Source of the DNA: Bacteroidales bacterium
GTDB lineage: Bacteria > Bacteroidota > Bacteroidia > Bacteroidales > Muribaculaceae
DNA: 28,677 nt
NCBI GenBank assembly: GCA_004554255.1
Contig: SFNC01000014.1
Coordinates: forward strand, 1-28,677
Direction: 5' to 3'
Below the pieces are notes generated by a model. It made no database searches and was not told the DNA's origin. It worked only from the letters and a program-made list of their open reading frames with translations. Of the stretch, positions 17,351 to 26,464 are shown one piece after another; the stretch's first letter is position 1; the number at the start of each line of letters is the position of its first letter. The position numbers were made by a program, and so were the translations under genes.

Positions 17351-18508
17351 ATGGCTAAATCTGCAATAAATAAAAAGAGCAAAGTGGAAATACGGGTGGT
17401 GGAGCCGCTCAAGCCCGACCTGCGCAAGTACGTGCAGTTCGGTATTGACCTGTACCACGGAAACCCGTATTATGTTCCGCCATTGGTCTATGACGATATA
17501 AACACCCTTACCCCGTCCAAGAATCCCGCATTTGAATTCTGCGAGGCCATTTCTTTCATGGCATATCGCGACAATGTGGCCGTGGGAGCCATTACCGCTA
17601 TCATCAACCGCCACGCCAATAAAAAGTCCGGCGAGAAGGTGGTGCGCTTCGGCTTCATGGACTTTATTGACGACAAGGACGTTGTGGACGCGCTATTCCG
17701 TGCCGTCCGCGTATGGGGACAGCACAAGGGCATGAACAAGATGGTGGGACCCATGGGTTTCACAGACATGGACAAGGAAGGCATGCTGATAGAGGGCTTT
17801 CAGGAGCTCGGCACCTTCGCCACCATATACAATCATCCGTATTACATGAAGCACATGGAGCGGATGGGATTCGTAAAGGAAACGGACTGGGTGGAATACC
17901 GCATAACCGTCCCGGACAGCATCCCGGACAAATACCAGCGTATCGCCGACATCGTGGCACGCAAGTTCAACCTGCGCGTTCTCGCATATTCTTCGCGGAA
18001 AAAGCTTAAGCAGGAGTACGGGCAGGCTATCTTCAACCTCATAAACGATGCTTACAAGGACCTGTACGGTTATGTGGCGCTGACACAGCGCCAGATAGAC
18101 TATTACATAGGCATTTATCTGGGCATGCTCAGGCTGGAGGACGTATGCCTCATCGTGGACGGCTCGGACGCTCTGGTGGGCGTGGGCATTTCCATGCCAT
18201 CGCTCTCAAAGGCCCTGCAGCAGTGCGAGGGCAAGCTGTTCCCAACCGGATGGTACCACCTCTACAAGGCCATTCGCGGAGGCTCCGACGTTGTGGACCT
18301 GCTGCTTGTTGCAATTCGTCCCGATTACCAGGGCAAGGGCGTTAACGCTCTGCTGTTCAGCCATCTGATACCTAACTACAATAAGAACGGATATAAATTC
18401 GCCGAGAGCAACGTTGAACTTGAAGGCAACGAAAGCGTTCAGAAACAGTGGGAGTACTTCGAGCGGCGCCAGCACCGCCGCAGACGCGCCTGGAAAAAGA
18501 ACATCTGA
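17351..18508 (+). CDS. GNAT-like N-acetyltransferase family protein
   Basis: A 385-residue cytoplasmic protein of a family I recognise as widespread in Bacteroidota and often annotated GNAT-like or hypothetical. The N-terminal block YHGNPYYVPPLVYDD and NPAFEFCEAISF, the central GPMGFTDMDKEGMLIEGF and ATIYNHPYY, and the C-terminal ESNVELEGNESVQKQWEYF are typical. RPDYQGKGVNALLF (323-336) fits the GNAT acetyl-CoA pyrophosphate-binding motif R-x-x-Q-G-x-G/A, so acyl transfer is plausible, but the substrate is unknown. The ATG at 17351 is preferred to a TTG nine bases earlier. It starts 15 nt after the pseudokinase, so they are probably co-transcribed. Confidence 0.75.
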   Translation: MAKSAINKKSKVEIRVVEPLKPDLRKYVQFGIDLYHGNPYYVPPLVYDDINTLTPSKNPAFEFCEAISFMAYRDNVAVGAITAIINRHANKKSGEKVVRFGFMDFIDDKDVVDALFRAVRVWGQHKGMNKMVGPMGFTDMDKEGMLIEGFQELGTFATIYNHPYYMKHMERMGFVKETDWVEYRITVPDSIPDKYQRIADIVARKFNLRVLAYSSRKKLKQEYGQAIFNLINDAYKDLYGYVALTQRQIDYYIGIYLGMLRLEDVCLIVDGSDALVGVGISMPSLSKALQQCEGKLFPTGWYHLYKAIRGGSDVVDLLLVAIRPDYQGKGVNALLFSHLIPNYNKNGYKFAESNVELEGNESVQKQWEYFERRQHRRRRAWKKNI

Positions 18509-18537
18509 AAAATTATTAACATCTAAATATTTAACCG

Positions 18538-20217
18538 TTGAAATACTTAAGACTTCTCAGTGCTGCCTTAGCCTTGTTCGTCGGCTTTGCGGCCTCTGCC
18601 GAAATTCCAAAGGGATACTACACCTCCCTTACCGGAAAGAAAGAAGGTGAACTGAAGACTGCTATCTTTAAGATCACCAGTAACTTCACCCGCGTGTCAT
18701 CCTACAACGCCCTGCCTTCTTATTTCTTCAAGACAGACGTTTATCCCAACTCCAACCGCTGGTGGGACATGTACTCGGACATCCCCCTGTACGGGCCCTC
18801 GTTCTCCGGCCTTAACCGCGAGCACTCCTTCCCCAAAAGCTGGTGGGGCGGCAGCACCGATGTGGGCGCATACGTGGACCTGAACCACCTTTATCCCTCG
18901 GAAATGCGTGCAAACACCGCCAAGAGCAACTACCCCCTCGGTACCGTGGACCGCTCGCAGAACATAAAGTTCCAGAACGGTATCACCACTGTAGGTTATC
19001 CCGTTGCAGGTCAGGGCGGTGGCGCACAGTATGTGTTCGAGCCCGCCGACGAATACAAGGGCGACTTTGCCCGCACTTATTTCTATATGGCCACTACTTA
19101 CCAGAACCTTACCTGGAAGTACACTTACATGGTCAATCAGAACCTCTATCCCACACTAAACACATGGTCGGTGAATCTGCTGCTTAAGTGGCACCGTGAC
19201 GACCCTGTCAGCGAAAAGGAGACCCTCCGCAACGAGGAAGTTTACAAAATCCAGAACAACCGCAACCCGTTCATCGACTATCCCGCTCTCGCCGAGTACC
19301 TCTGGGGCACACGCAAGGGCGAGGCTTTCGACCCCGGCACCGCTCCCGAGCCCGGTGGCGTGCCCACACTGGTGACCCCCGTACAGGACATGGCTCTCGA
19401 ATTCGGCGAGGTTGCACTCGGACAGTCAGCCTCGGCACAGCTCTTCTTTAAAGGCACTTCCATCTCCAAGGACCTCTCGGTACGCATCTACCGCGACGAC
19501 AACAACAAGGGTTTCTTCACTCTCCCCGGCGACAAGAACCCCATCACCATAGCCGGCCAGCTGGTATGCACCGACGACGGTTACTGGCTCCCCGTAACTT
19601 ATAAACCCACCGCCGTAGGCGAGCACACAGCACGCATTCTCATCAGTGGCGGCGGCATCAGCGGCTCGCGTGGCATCGAGCTCCGTGGACAATGCCTGGA
19701 GGCTCCCGTTCTCTCGGCTTGCGTGGCTCTGCCCGCAACAGACATTCAGTCAGACAGATACACCGCTAACTGGACCGCTCCCGAGGGCGAGGTTATCGAC
19801 TACTTTATGGTCACCAGAACAAAATACATGGAAAACGGCTCTACAGTTATTGAAAAACTCCCCGCCGAGTACAACTTCCTGGAAATTGACGGCTTCGGGG
19901 ACAGCAAATACGAGACTTACTCGGTATGCTCCGTGCGCCTCGGCGTTTCCGGACCAATGTCTAATGTCGTTACTGTAGGACACGACGGCATCACCGGTGT
20001 TGAAGTTGACCGGCCTCTGTCTGTTTACGCATTCGAGGGTGGCATCCGCATCTTCTGCGGACAGGACCACACCGGTCTTAACATCGTGGACACCATGGGC
20101 CGCACAGTTTACTTCCTGGATACTGTCACAGACGGTACAGTGGTGGAACTCCCCGCAGGAATATACATGCTTACCACCGACTTCTGCCACAAGCCTGTTA
20201 AATTTATCGTAAAATAA
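18538..20217 (+). CDS. Secreted endonuclease I-family nuclease
   Basis: A 559-residue exported nuclease. Residues 1-21 are a signal peptide (MKYLRLLSAALALFVGFAASA). The endonuclease I domain (about 25-265) shows the His-Me-type motif NREHSFPKSWWG (93-104) with His96, then DLNHLYPSEMRANTAKSNYP (114-133). These match the family pattern for Mg-dependent DNA/RNA cleavage. After it come a beta-rich domain (about 280-395), a fibronectin-type-III-like domain (about 398-478), and a C-terminal tail of the sorting-domain kind (about 483-559, ending GIYMLTTDFCHKPVKFIVK). TTG is the only possible start for the signal peptide because an in-frame TAA lies at 18532-18534. Nucleotide scavenging or extracellular DNA degradation is the likely role. 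Confidence 0.88.
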   Translation: MKYLRLLSAALALFVGFAASAEIPKGYYTSLTGKKEGELKTAIFKITSNFTRVSSYNALPSYFFKTDVYPNSNRWWDMYSDIPLYGPSFSGLNREHSFPKSWWGGSTDVGAYVDLNHLYPSEMRANTAKSNYPLGTVDRSQNIKFQNGITTVGYPVAGQGGGAQYVFEPADEYKGDFARTYFYMATTYQNLTWKYTYMVNQNLYPTLNTWSVNLLLKWHRDDPVSEKETLRNEEVYKIQNNRNPFIDYPALAEYLWGTRKGEAFDPGTAPEPGGVPTLVTPVQDMALEFGEVALGQSASAQLFFKGTSISKDLSVRIYRDDNNKGFFTLPGDKNPITIAGQLVCTDDGYWLPVTYKPTAVGEHTARILISGGGISGSRGIELRGQCLEAPVLSACVALPATDIQSDRYTANWTAPEGEVIDYFMVTRTKYMENGSTVIEKLPAEYNFLEIDGFGDSKYETYSVCSVRLGVSGPMSNVVTVGHDGITGVEVDRPLSVYAFEGGIRIFCGQDHTGLNIVDTMGRTVYFLDTVTDGTVVELPAGIYMLTTDFCHKPVKFIVK

Positions 20218-20229
20218 CCACTCATTATT

Positions 20230-20961
20230 ATGAAAGTAACAACACATACGCTCGAGGCCCGCGCCATGATGGCTAAGGAACCCGACAAAAACGCTACCGT
20301 TGTGGAGCGCATAAAGTATCTGATAGTAAAAAGCCACAAGACGCAGGCAGACTTCGGACGCCTCATAAATGTGGACCCCACTAATATGTCCAAGATGCTC
20401 AACGGACACTCTCCCGTCACAGACGGCATCTTAAACCGCATCGTCGTAAACCTCGGCGTATCAAAGCAGTGGCTCAAGTACGGCACGGATGTGCCGTACG
20501 CCAAGCACCGCAACATGCCTAATGTTATCCCCGACGGCGAGCATATGGCGCAATCCTGCATCGGTGCCCCCGTCTACGAGATAGACGTCACTGCCGGTAG
20601 CCGCGAGCTGTCCTCGATGTTCACTGACGAACGCATCGTGGGACGCCTCAACATGCCCGGCATAAACTCCGATCACCCCATCGTCAGGGTCTCCGGAGAC
20701 TCAATGTACCCCCGCATCACCAACAACAGCTTTATTCAGATTCGTGAGATTTCGGACCTCTCGACTATCTTCTGGGGCTCTATCTACGTGGTGGTGCTCG
20801 AGGACTACCGCATGGTAAAGCAGATACGCCGCCACCCCGACCCCTCTAAGGTGATTCTGCACAGCCTCAATCCCGAATACGACGATATGGAGGTTGAACG
20901 CTGCCAGATTATTTCGCTCTTCCTGGTAGAGACTATCCTCAACTACGACATCATAGCATGA
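20230..20961 (+). CDS. LexA-like HTH/S24 peptidase regulator
   Basis: A 243-residue two-domain regulator. Residues about 25-82 form an XRE-type helix-turn-helix (KTQADFGRLINVDPTNMSKM, 37-56). Residues about 110-235 form an S24 self-cleavage domain with nucleophile Ser158 in VSGDSMYP and general base Lys197 in YRMVKQI. An Ala-Gly pair at 122-123 lies 36 residues before the serine, the same spacing as UmuD (Cys24 to Ser60) and close to LexA (35), so RecA-stimulated autocleavage is plausible but inferred. It begins 12 nt after the nuclease gene, and its stop overlaps the sirtuin start as ATGA. It may be a phage-type repressor relative rather than the SOS LexA itself. Its operator is not identified. 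Confidence 0.85.
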   Translation: MKVTTHTLEARAMMAKEPDKNATVVERIKYLIVKSHKTQADFGRLINVDPTNMSKMLNGHSPVTDGILNRIVVNLGVSKQWLKYGTDVPYAKHRNMPNVIPDGEHMAQSCIGAPVYEIDVTAGSRELSSMFTDERIVGRLNMPGINSDHPIVRVSGDSMYPRITNNSFIQIREISDLSTIFWGSIYVVVLEDYRMVKQIRRHPDPSKVILHSLNPEYDDMEVERCQIISLFLVETILNYDIIA

Positions 20962-21662
20962 AGAAACTCGTAATTTCAACGGGTGCCGGCATGAGCGCGG
21001 AGAGTGGCATCGCCACTTTCCGAGACTCCGGCGGCCTCTGGGACAAATATCCCGTGATGGACGTGGCATCGGCCGACGGTTTTGCCCGAAACCCCGCCCT
21101 CGTCCATGAGTTTTACAATCAGAGACGACGCGAACTCGTTGCCGCCGAGCCTAATGCCGGACACCGCGCCATCGTGGACCTGGAGCGGCTTTTCAACGTT
21201 TATGTGATAACCCAGAACGTTGACAACCTGCATGAACGTGCCGGCTCCGGAAAGGTCCTGCACCTCCACGGCGAGCTGATGAAGGTGCGCGCCCTCGATG
21301 ACGAAAGCCTCGTATACACTCTCCCCGACGCTCTCGTCGGTTCGCCCGACCCGCTGGCCACTTCGGTAGACACTGTGATAGACGGCCACAAGGTGCGCCC
21401 GCATATCGTTTTCTTCCAGGAGGCCGTCCCCAATTTTGAACCCGCAACGGAAATTGCCGCTGAGGCCGACATTTTCGTCGTCATCGGCACTTCCATGAAT
21501 GTTTACCCCGCCGCGGCGCTGTTACGCTACGTACGCCCCGGCGTTCCTGTTTACTATATTGACCCCAACCCCGCCACTGTCCCCGATTATGTTACCGTTA
21601 TCCGGGCCGGTGCATCCGAAGGCCTTGCGCGTCTCGCCGCTATCTTGGGCGCAGATGCTTGA
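20958..21662 (+). CDS. cobB: Sirtuin NAD-dependent protein deacylase
   Basis: A 234-residue sirtuin that removes acyl groups from lysines using NAD. Motifs are GAGMSAESGIATFRDSGGLWDKY (9-31, written here as the NAD-binding start), TQNVDNLHERAG (85-96), catalytic His104 in LHLHGEL, and IGTSMNVYPA (176-185). Tyr53 and Arg56 in FYNQRR match the Tyr/Arg pair that marks class III sirtuins (SIRT5, E. coli CobB), which prefer succinyl or malonyl lysine. The whole protein has no cysteine, so the usual Cys4 zinc site is absent. FFQE replaces the common WFGE near residue 152. It is translationally coupled to the S24 regulator by an ATGA overlap. The gene symbol reflects family only. Confidence 0.92.
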   Translation: MKKLVISTGAGMSAESGIATFRDSGGLWDKYPVMDVASADGFARNPALVHEFYNQRRRELVAAEPNAGHRAIVDLERLFNVYVITQNVDNLHERAGSGKVLHLHGELMKVRALDDESLVYTLPDALVGSPDPLATSVDTVIDGHKVRPHIVFFQEAVPNFEPATEIAAEADIFVVIGTSMNVYPAAALLRYVRPGVPVYYIDPNPATVPDYVTVIRAGASEGLARLAAILGADA

Positions 21663-21736
21663 TAATTAACAATTTACAGGAGCTCGTTGCTCCCATATAC
21701 CAAAAATCATACCATTTTTACCAAAAAACAAGTTTT

Positions 21737-22633
21737 ATGAAAAAGCTTTTCATGACGGTAGTCGCTATGCTTGCCTTTGTGACCGGTTTCGCGCAGCTTG
21801 TGACCGTTCAGTCGGTCAATAAGCTGGACGGTATCCTCTCCGAAAAGGCAGTCATCAGCCCTGCCGGTGATTTCGTGGTGGTGAATACCGCGAACTCACT
21901 GAAGAGAGTGAATGTTGCCGACGGTTCCCAGTCAGAAATCGTAAAGGGCAGCGGTCTGTACAATTTTGCCGTATCAGCAGACGGCTCGCAGGTCGTTTAC
22001 ACTCGTCCCTCTTACAAAAAAAATCATCTTCGTTACAATGCCCTTGAAGCTGTTAATCTTTCCGACGGCACAGTTAAGACTGTTGTGAAACCCACACGCC
22101 GCCTCAACTCCGGTTTCAGCGTCGCTAACGGTTCGGTAAACGCCGTGGAGAACGGTAAACTGCGCACCGTGGCAACCGGCACCGGCAAGGCAGTAAAGGC
22201 TCCCGTAGCCTCCATCAGCTACGGTCACCTACAGGTTACCGTAAACGGTAAGACAAAAACCATCGACCCCCAGGGACGCGGCAGCTACATCTGGCCGTCT
22301 GTAAGCCCCGACGGCACCCGCGTGTGCTACTGGCTGGTGGGACAGGGCTGCTTCACATGCAACCTGGATGGCTCAGATGTCAAGAGCCACGGTCCCCTCC
22401 GTGCCGCTGTCTGGGCCGGCAACAAAATGCTTGTAGGTCAGGACGAGGTGGAAGGTAACGCACAGCAGCTCGCAGCTTGCTCTATCGTTGCACTCGATGT
22501 CAACACCAACGAGGTCCAGAAACTCACCGACGACTCAGTTATCGCAACTTACCCCAGCGCTTCGGCCGACGGTTCCCGCATTGCCTTCTCTACCCCGACA
22601 GGCGAAATTTACGTTATTAATCTATCTAAATAA
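21737..22633 (+). CDS. Secreted PD40/TolB-like beta-propeller protein
   Basis: A 298-residue exported protein. The ATG at 21737 is chosen over an in-frame ATG at 21659 because it opens a clean signal peptide (MKKLFMTVVAMLAFVTGFA, 1-19). The mature part is beta-rich with PD40-like (TolB-type) blades: FAVSADGSQVVYTRP (about 77-91), PSVSPDGTRVCYWLVG (about 187-202) and PSASADGSRIAFSTPTG (about 273-289). Such propellers bind proteins or peptides, and no catalytic motif is seen. It starts 75 nt after the sirtuin and ends 9 nt before the amidase gene, so it is probably co-transcribed with the amidase and may act with it at the cell wall, an inference from spacing. Confidence 0.75.
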   Translation: MKKLFMTVVAMLAFVTGFAQLVTVQSVNKLDGILSEKAVISPAGDFVVVNTANSLKRVNVADGSQSEIVKGSGLYNFAVSADGSQVVYTRPSYKKNHLRYNALEAVNLSDGTVKTVVKPTRRLNSGFSVANGSVNAVENGKLRTVATGTGKAVKAPVASISYGHLQVTVNGKTKTIDPQGRGSYIWPSVSPDGTRVCYWLVGQGCFTCNLDGSDVKSHGPLRAAVWAGNKMLVGQDEVEGNAQQLAACSIVALDVNTNEVQKLTDDSVIATYPSASADGSRIAFSTPTGEIYVINLSK

Positions 22634-22642
22634 GGCTAAACC

Positions 22643-25600
22643 ATGAAAAAGTTAATCATTACTTCTGCCATGGCTCTGGCCCTGGCTGTCGGCGCTTCCG
22701 CCAAAACGGCCGACGAACTCCGTATTTACATCAACCCCGGACACGGCTCCTGGACTCCCGACGACCGCCCCTGCACTCTCGTAGGACATGGCGCTTACTC
22801 GCGCACAAACACGGATACGCTCTCGTTCTTCGAGTCTAATACCAACCTGCGCAAGGGATTCGGTCTGCTGGAACGTCTCCACAGCTACGGCCTCAAATTC
22901 GACGCTTCGCTGAATCAGACCGGCGAACGCTGGCAGATCGGTGCCGCACGCGACATGAGCAACAACATCGTTATGAGCCACGTGAAATGCGGCCCCTACC
23001 ACGATGACAACGGCACTAAAAAACAGCTCGGTGACGCTGCTCCCGCGGATCTTACATACTATAACCGCAGCCTGTCTGAAATATGCGCCGAAGTGGATGC
23101 TAACAACTTCGACATGTTTATCTCCATCCACTCCAACGCGGCAACAGAAGGCACTTCCACCAACTATCCCCTCTTCCTGTATCGCGGTTACGACGATACT
23201 CACGAGGTAGATGGCGCTACCGCGGCACATCAGAAAACATCGCGCGAAATGGCCGACAAATGCTGGCAGTATGTTTTCGCCAACAAATACGGTTACTGGA
23301 CATACTATTCCGCTACTAACAAGAATCTCCGTGGCGATCTTTCATTCTACGGAAGCGGTTCTAATAGTGATGTCACCGGCGCTTTCGGATACCTCGGCGT
23401 CCTCAAGCACCACGCTCCCGGCTTCCTCTGCGAGGGTTACTTCCACACTTACCAGCCCGCACGTCACCGCTACATGAACTGGGACGTTTGCCGCGTGGAA
23501 GGTAACGCCTACGCTCACGGTATCGCTGACTATTTCGGCCTCACTAAGGAGAAAACCGGCGTGATTTACGGTGTGGTCCGCGATCAGTACGAGAAATTCA
23601 AGGACGCCGCCTACACTCCCAATCCCACTACCGACGACCTTTACAAGCCCCTCAACGCCGTTAAGGTTACTCTCTTCAAGGGCGACAAGGCCGTTGCCGA
23701 ATACACCACCGACAACTACTACAACGGTGCTTTCGTATTCTCGGACGTAGAACCCGGCGACTACACTATCGTTGCTGAAAACGAGGAGTATATCACCAAC
23801 GAGCCCATCCAGGTTACTGTTACCGAATGCGGCCTCGCTCAGCCCGACGTGTTCCTCGTGAACAAGTCCTGGACTCCTCCCACAATCGTTTACGAGAACT
23901 ACCCCAATGTTGCCGTTCCCAACACTTACGCTGCCGACGAATACACTTTCGCGCAGACCTATGTTGACGAGCCTGTAGCCGCCCTCGAAGGCAAGTCTGT
24001 TCACCGCGTTATCGCTCGCGACAACAAGCTCTACATCCTCGCTCACGATGCTCAGAAGGCTCCCACCATCGTGGTTTACGACGGTGCCGCCAAGGCTGTC
24101 CTCGCTGAGGTGTCTACTGCCGGTACTTCCGGTGTATATTCAGGCGTAGGTGACATCCAGCTCACCGCCGACGGTGTTCTCGTTGCTACAAACGAGACCA
24201 TCAACCACTACAGCGACGGCACTCTGGAAGACGGTGACGTACGTGGCGTGAACTACATCTACCGCTGGGAGAATGACGAAAACGGCATCCCCACCGGCGA
24301 CCCCGTTGTCCTGGGCCAGAGCAAACTCTCAGGCAACATGTACCGCGCTGCTCTCGGTCAGACTTTCGCTTACTCCGGAACCATCGCCGACGGTAAGATC
24401 ATTCTGCCCGTGTACAGCACTTACGACACTGAACAGGCTACCGGACACCAGTTCTTCTTCAACAACTATGTTATTGTTGACGGCGAATTCGTAACCGCTT
24501 CCATCAACAACAAGAACAACGTGCGCGAATTCCTCAGCAAGGAGCAGCTCGGAAACCTCTACAACTTCTCCACTTCTCCCCTGGATGACGAGGCATTCAT
24601 CTGCACAGGCGCAAAACAGGTTCCCGCGCAGTATGCCTTCAACGACGTTAACAACTCCCGCGTGGCTATGCCCGCCGGTATCGGCGAAGGCTCGTTCACT
24701 ACCGGTATGTTCCGCTACAACGGCCACGCCTACATGGCTCTGGCCGACAACAGCGACAACGGCAACCTCGGTGTCAAGCTCGTCGACATCACCGATGGCC
24801 TGAACAAGGCCCGCGTGATTTCTACCGTTAACACCGCACTCCCCGTTGCTAAGGACGCTGCTGTTGCAGCTTGCATGACTGCCGTTAAGGACCAGGAGGA
24901 GAACATCACCGCAGCTTACCTCAACCTCTATGCCGTGCGCGAAGGCAAGGTGTCTCGCATCACCACCGAAGGTGTTACACAGCCCGTTAACCCCAACGTG
25001 TACGCTTACGCTCTCGCCGAGCCCGTTCTCGCAGACGGTGAGTACACTCTCTCGTTCGCCCTCACCGGAAACTCTGAGAATGTGGAAGTTGTCCTCACTC
25101 CCGCCGATGGCTCGGACAACATCGTTATCCCCGCCGGTGCGCTCGAAAAAGGCACCAACACTGTCAAGGTTGCTCAGGCAGACCTCAACGAAAACGTTGA
25201 CTACACTTGGGCTGTTAAGGTTCAGAACAAGGCCATCCCCGCAAGCGGCGAATACGCCAAGTACACCAAATCGCTCGGCACCAACATTCGTGCCGGTGTC
25301 GCCACTTTTAACGACCCCGAAAACGATGCATTCGGCTACATGGCAGTTACTTACGCCAAGGCCAACGGTATTGACATCTACAATGCCGCCGGCGAAAAAG
25401 TTGCCGACTCTGTAAACAAGACTGCCGAAGCTCTCGGAGGCACTGCCGCCAACGCAAGCTCGCCCATGCGCTGCGCCGTTCGCGGCTCTGAAGTCCTGAT
25501 GGCAAGCTGGGGCGACGCTTCTTGTGGTGTGACCGCAATGAATGTCCTCAAACCCGAAGACGGCATTTACTCCGTATTTGAAGGCACAAAAGAGAAGAGC

Positions 25601-26404
25601 GGCCTCATCGTCAACAATGGCGTGAACGTTGGCTCAGGTACTCCCGGCGTAGGCTTCTACGAGGACGGTGATAACAGCGTGATGTACACTTTCGACGAGG
25701 ACCTCGCCGGTAACAATCTCCTCCGCTACGACATCGGTGCTGCCAAGACCTGGGGCAATGCTCCCAGCGCAAACCTCGGCCTGAAGAGCCTGCTCGCAAA
25801 CACCACTGTATCTATCGTTGCTGTTAAGGACGGTTTCTTCGCCGCTCAGGTACGTGGCGCCGGCAACAACACCAAGGGTTGCCCCGGTTTCCTGTACGCC
25901 GACAAGGACGGTAACGTTCTCTTCCAGTCCAGCGACCTCGCCGAATATGGCATGAACAGCTGTAACTCAGGTATCGCCCTCAGCGCCGACGGTAAGACTT
26001 TCGCTGTAGGTGAGGCCGGTGCTATCGCTGTTTACGACCTCGCTTGGGAAGGCAAAACTCCCGTATTCACCTTCCGCAACAGATTCAGCATCCCCTCTAC
26101 CGACCAGGCAAGCGACATGAAGTTCGACTATGCCGGTAACCTCCACTACTTTGTACGTAACAACCACCTCCGCAGCTGCGCAATCGCCGCCGAACAGGGC
26201 AAGGCAGTGACAACTCCCGCGAAAGCCCTCTACATCCTTAAGGGCTCAAGCGACGCTGTAGAGAACATCACCGTGGACAACGACACTGACGCTCCCGTTA
26301 TCTACTACAACCTCAACGGTGTACGTGTTGCCGACGACAACCTCACCCCCGGTGTATACGTTCGCGTACAGGGCTCTAAAGCCACAAAAGTAGTAGTAAA
26401 ATAA
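22643..26404 (+). CDS. Large modular N-acetylmuramoyl-L-alanine amidase
   Basis: A 1253-residue exported amidase that should cleave the MurNAc-L-Ala bond of peptidoglycan. Signal peptide 1-20 (MKKLIITSAMALALAVGASA). The Amidase_3 domain (about 25-300) has the zinc ligands His34 (INPGHGSW), Glu64 (FFESNTNL) and His163 (SIHSNA), and the probable catalytic Glu264 (GFLCEGYF). A carboxypeptidase-regulatory-like beta-sandwich follows (about 304-408, GVIYGVVRDQ to VFLVNKSW). About 750 residues of beta-rich, possibly propeller sequence come next, then a C-terminal tail (about 1216-1253, YYNLNGVRV...GVYVRVQGSKATKVVVK) like the sorting domains of Bacteroidota secreted proteins. The size is several times that of simple amidases. 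Codons are strongly biased to GCT, GGT, CTC, AAC and TAC, unlike the dcw genes, suggesting high expression. A strong terminator follows. Confidence 0.88.
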   Translation: MKKLIITSAMALALAVGASAKTADELRIYINPGHGSWTPDDRPCTLVGHGAYSRTNTDTLSFFESNTNLRKGFGLLERLHSYGLKFDASLNQTGERWQIGAARDMSNNIVMSHVKCGPYHDDNGTKKQLGDAAPADLTYYNRSLSEICAEVDANNFDMFISIHSNAATEGTSTNYPLFLYRGYDDTHEVDGATAAHQKTSREMADKCWQYVFANKYGYWTYYSATNKNLRGDLSFYGSGSNSDVTGAFGYLGVLKHHAPGFLCEGYFHTYQPARHRYMNWDVCRVEGNAYAHGIADYFGLTKEKTGVIYGVVRDQYEKFKDAAYTPNPTTDDLYKPLNAVKVTLFKGDKAVAEYTTDNYYNGAFVFSDVEPGDYTIVAENEEYITNEPIQVTVTECGLAQPDVFLVNKSWTPPTIVYENYPNVAVPNTYAADEYTFAQTYVDEPVAALEGKSVHRVIARDNKLYILAHDAQKAPTIVVYDGAAKAVLAEVSTAGTSGVYSGVGDIQLTADGVLVATNETINHYSDGTLEDGDVRGVNYIYRWENDENGIPTGDPVVLGQSKLSGNMYRAALGQTFAYSGTIADGKIILPVYSTYDTEQATGHQFFFNNYVIVDGEFVTASINNKNNVREFLSKEQLGNLYNFSTSPLDDEAFICTGAKQVPAQYAFNDVNNSRVAMPAGIGEGSFTTGMFRYNGHAYMALADNSDNGNLGVKLVDITDGLNKARVISTVNTALPVAKDAAVAACMTAVKDQEENITAAYLNLYAVREGKVSRITTEGVTQPVNPNVYAYALAEPVLADGEYTLSFALTGNSENVEVVLTPADGSDNIVIPAGALEKGTNTVKVAQADLNENVDYTWAVKVQNKAIPASGEYAKYTKSLGTNIRAGVATFNDPENDAFGYMAVTYAKANGIDIYNAAGEKVADSVNKTAEALGGTAANASSPMRCAVRGSEVLMASWGDASCGVTAMNVLKPEDGIYSVFEGTKEKSGLIVNNGVNVGSGTPGVGFYEDGDNSVMYTFDEDLAGNNLLRYDIGAAKTWGNAPSANLGLKSLLANTTVSIVAVKDGFFAAQVRGAGNNTKGCPGFLYADKDGNVLFQSSDLAEYGMNSCNSGIALSADGKTFAVGEAGAIAVYDLAWEGKTPVFTFRNRFSIPSTDQASDMKFDYAGNLHYFVRNNHLRSCAIAAEQGKAVTTPAKALYILKGSSDAVENITVDNDTDAPVIYYNLNGVRVADDNLTPGVYVRVQGSKATKVVVK

Positions 26405-26464
26405 GCACTTACGTAACAATTGTGTAAAACATACATAAAGCACAATTAATACTAACCCTTCCCC

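Noticed and set aside
21679..21693. GGAGC/GCTCC hairpin between the sirtuin and PD40 genes as a terminator
   Set aside because: Only 5 bp of stem and no T-tract follows.
21659..21736. Upstream start for the PD40 protein overlapping the sirtuin stop
   Set aside because: It would bury the signal peptide that starts cleanly at 21737.
23342..24046. Open frame on the - strand (234 codons) within the amidase gene
   Set aside because: A shadow frame produced by the amidase gene's codon bias, Val/Gly/Glu-rich with no domain signature.
26418..26447. 7-bp inverted repeat AATTGTG/CACAATT after the amidase gene as an operator
   Set aside because: Short, AT-rich, and located before the amidase terminator where it would control nothing obvious.
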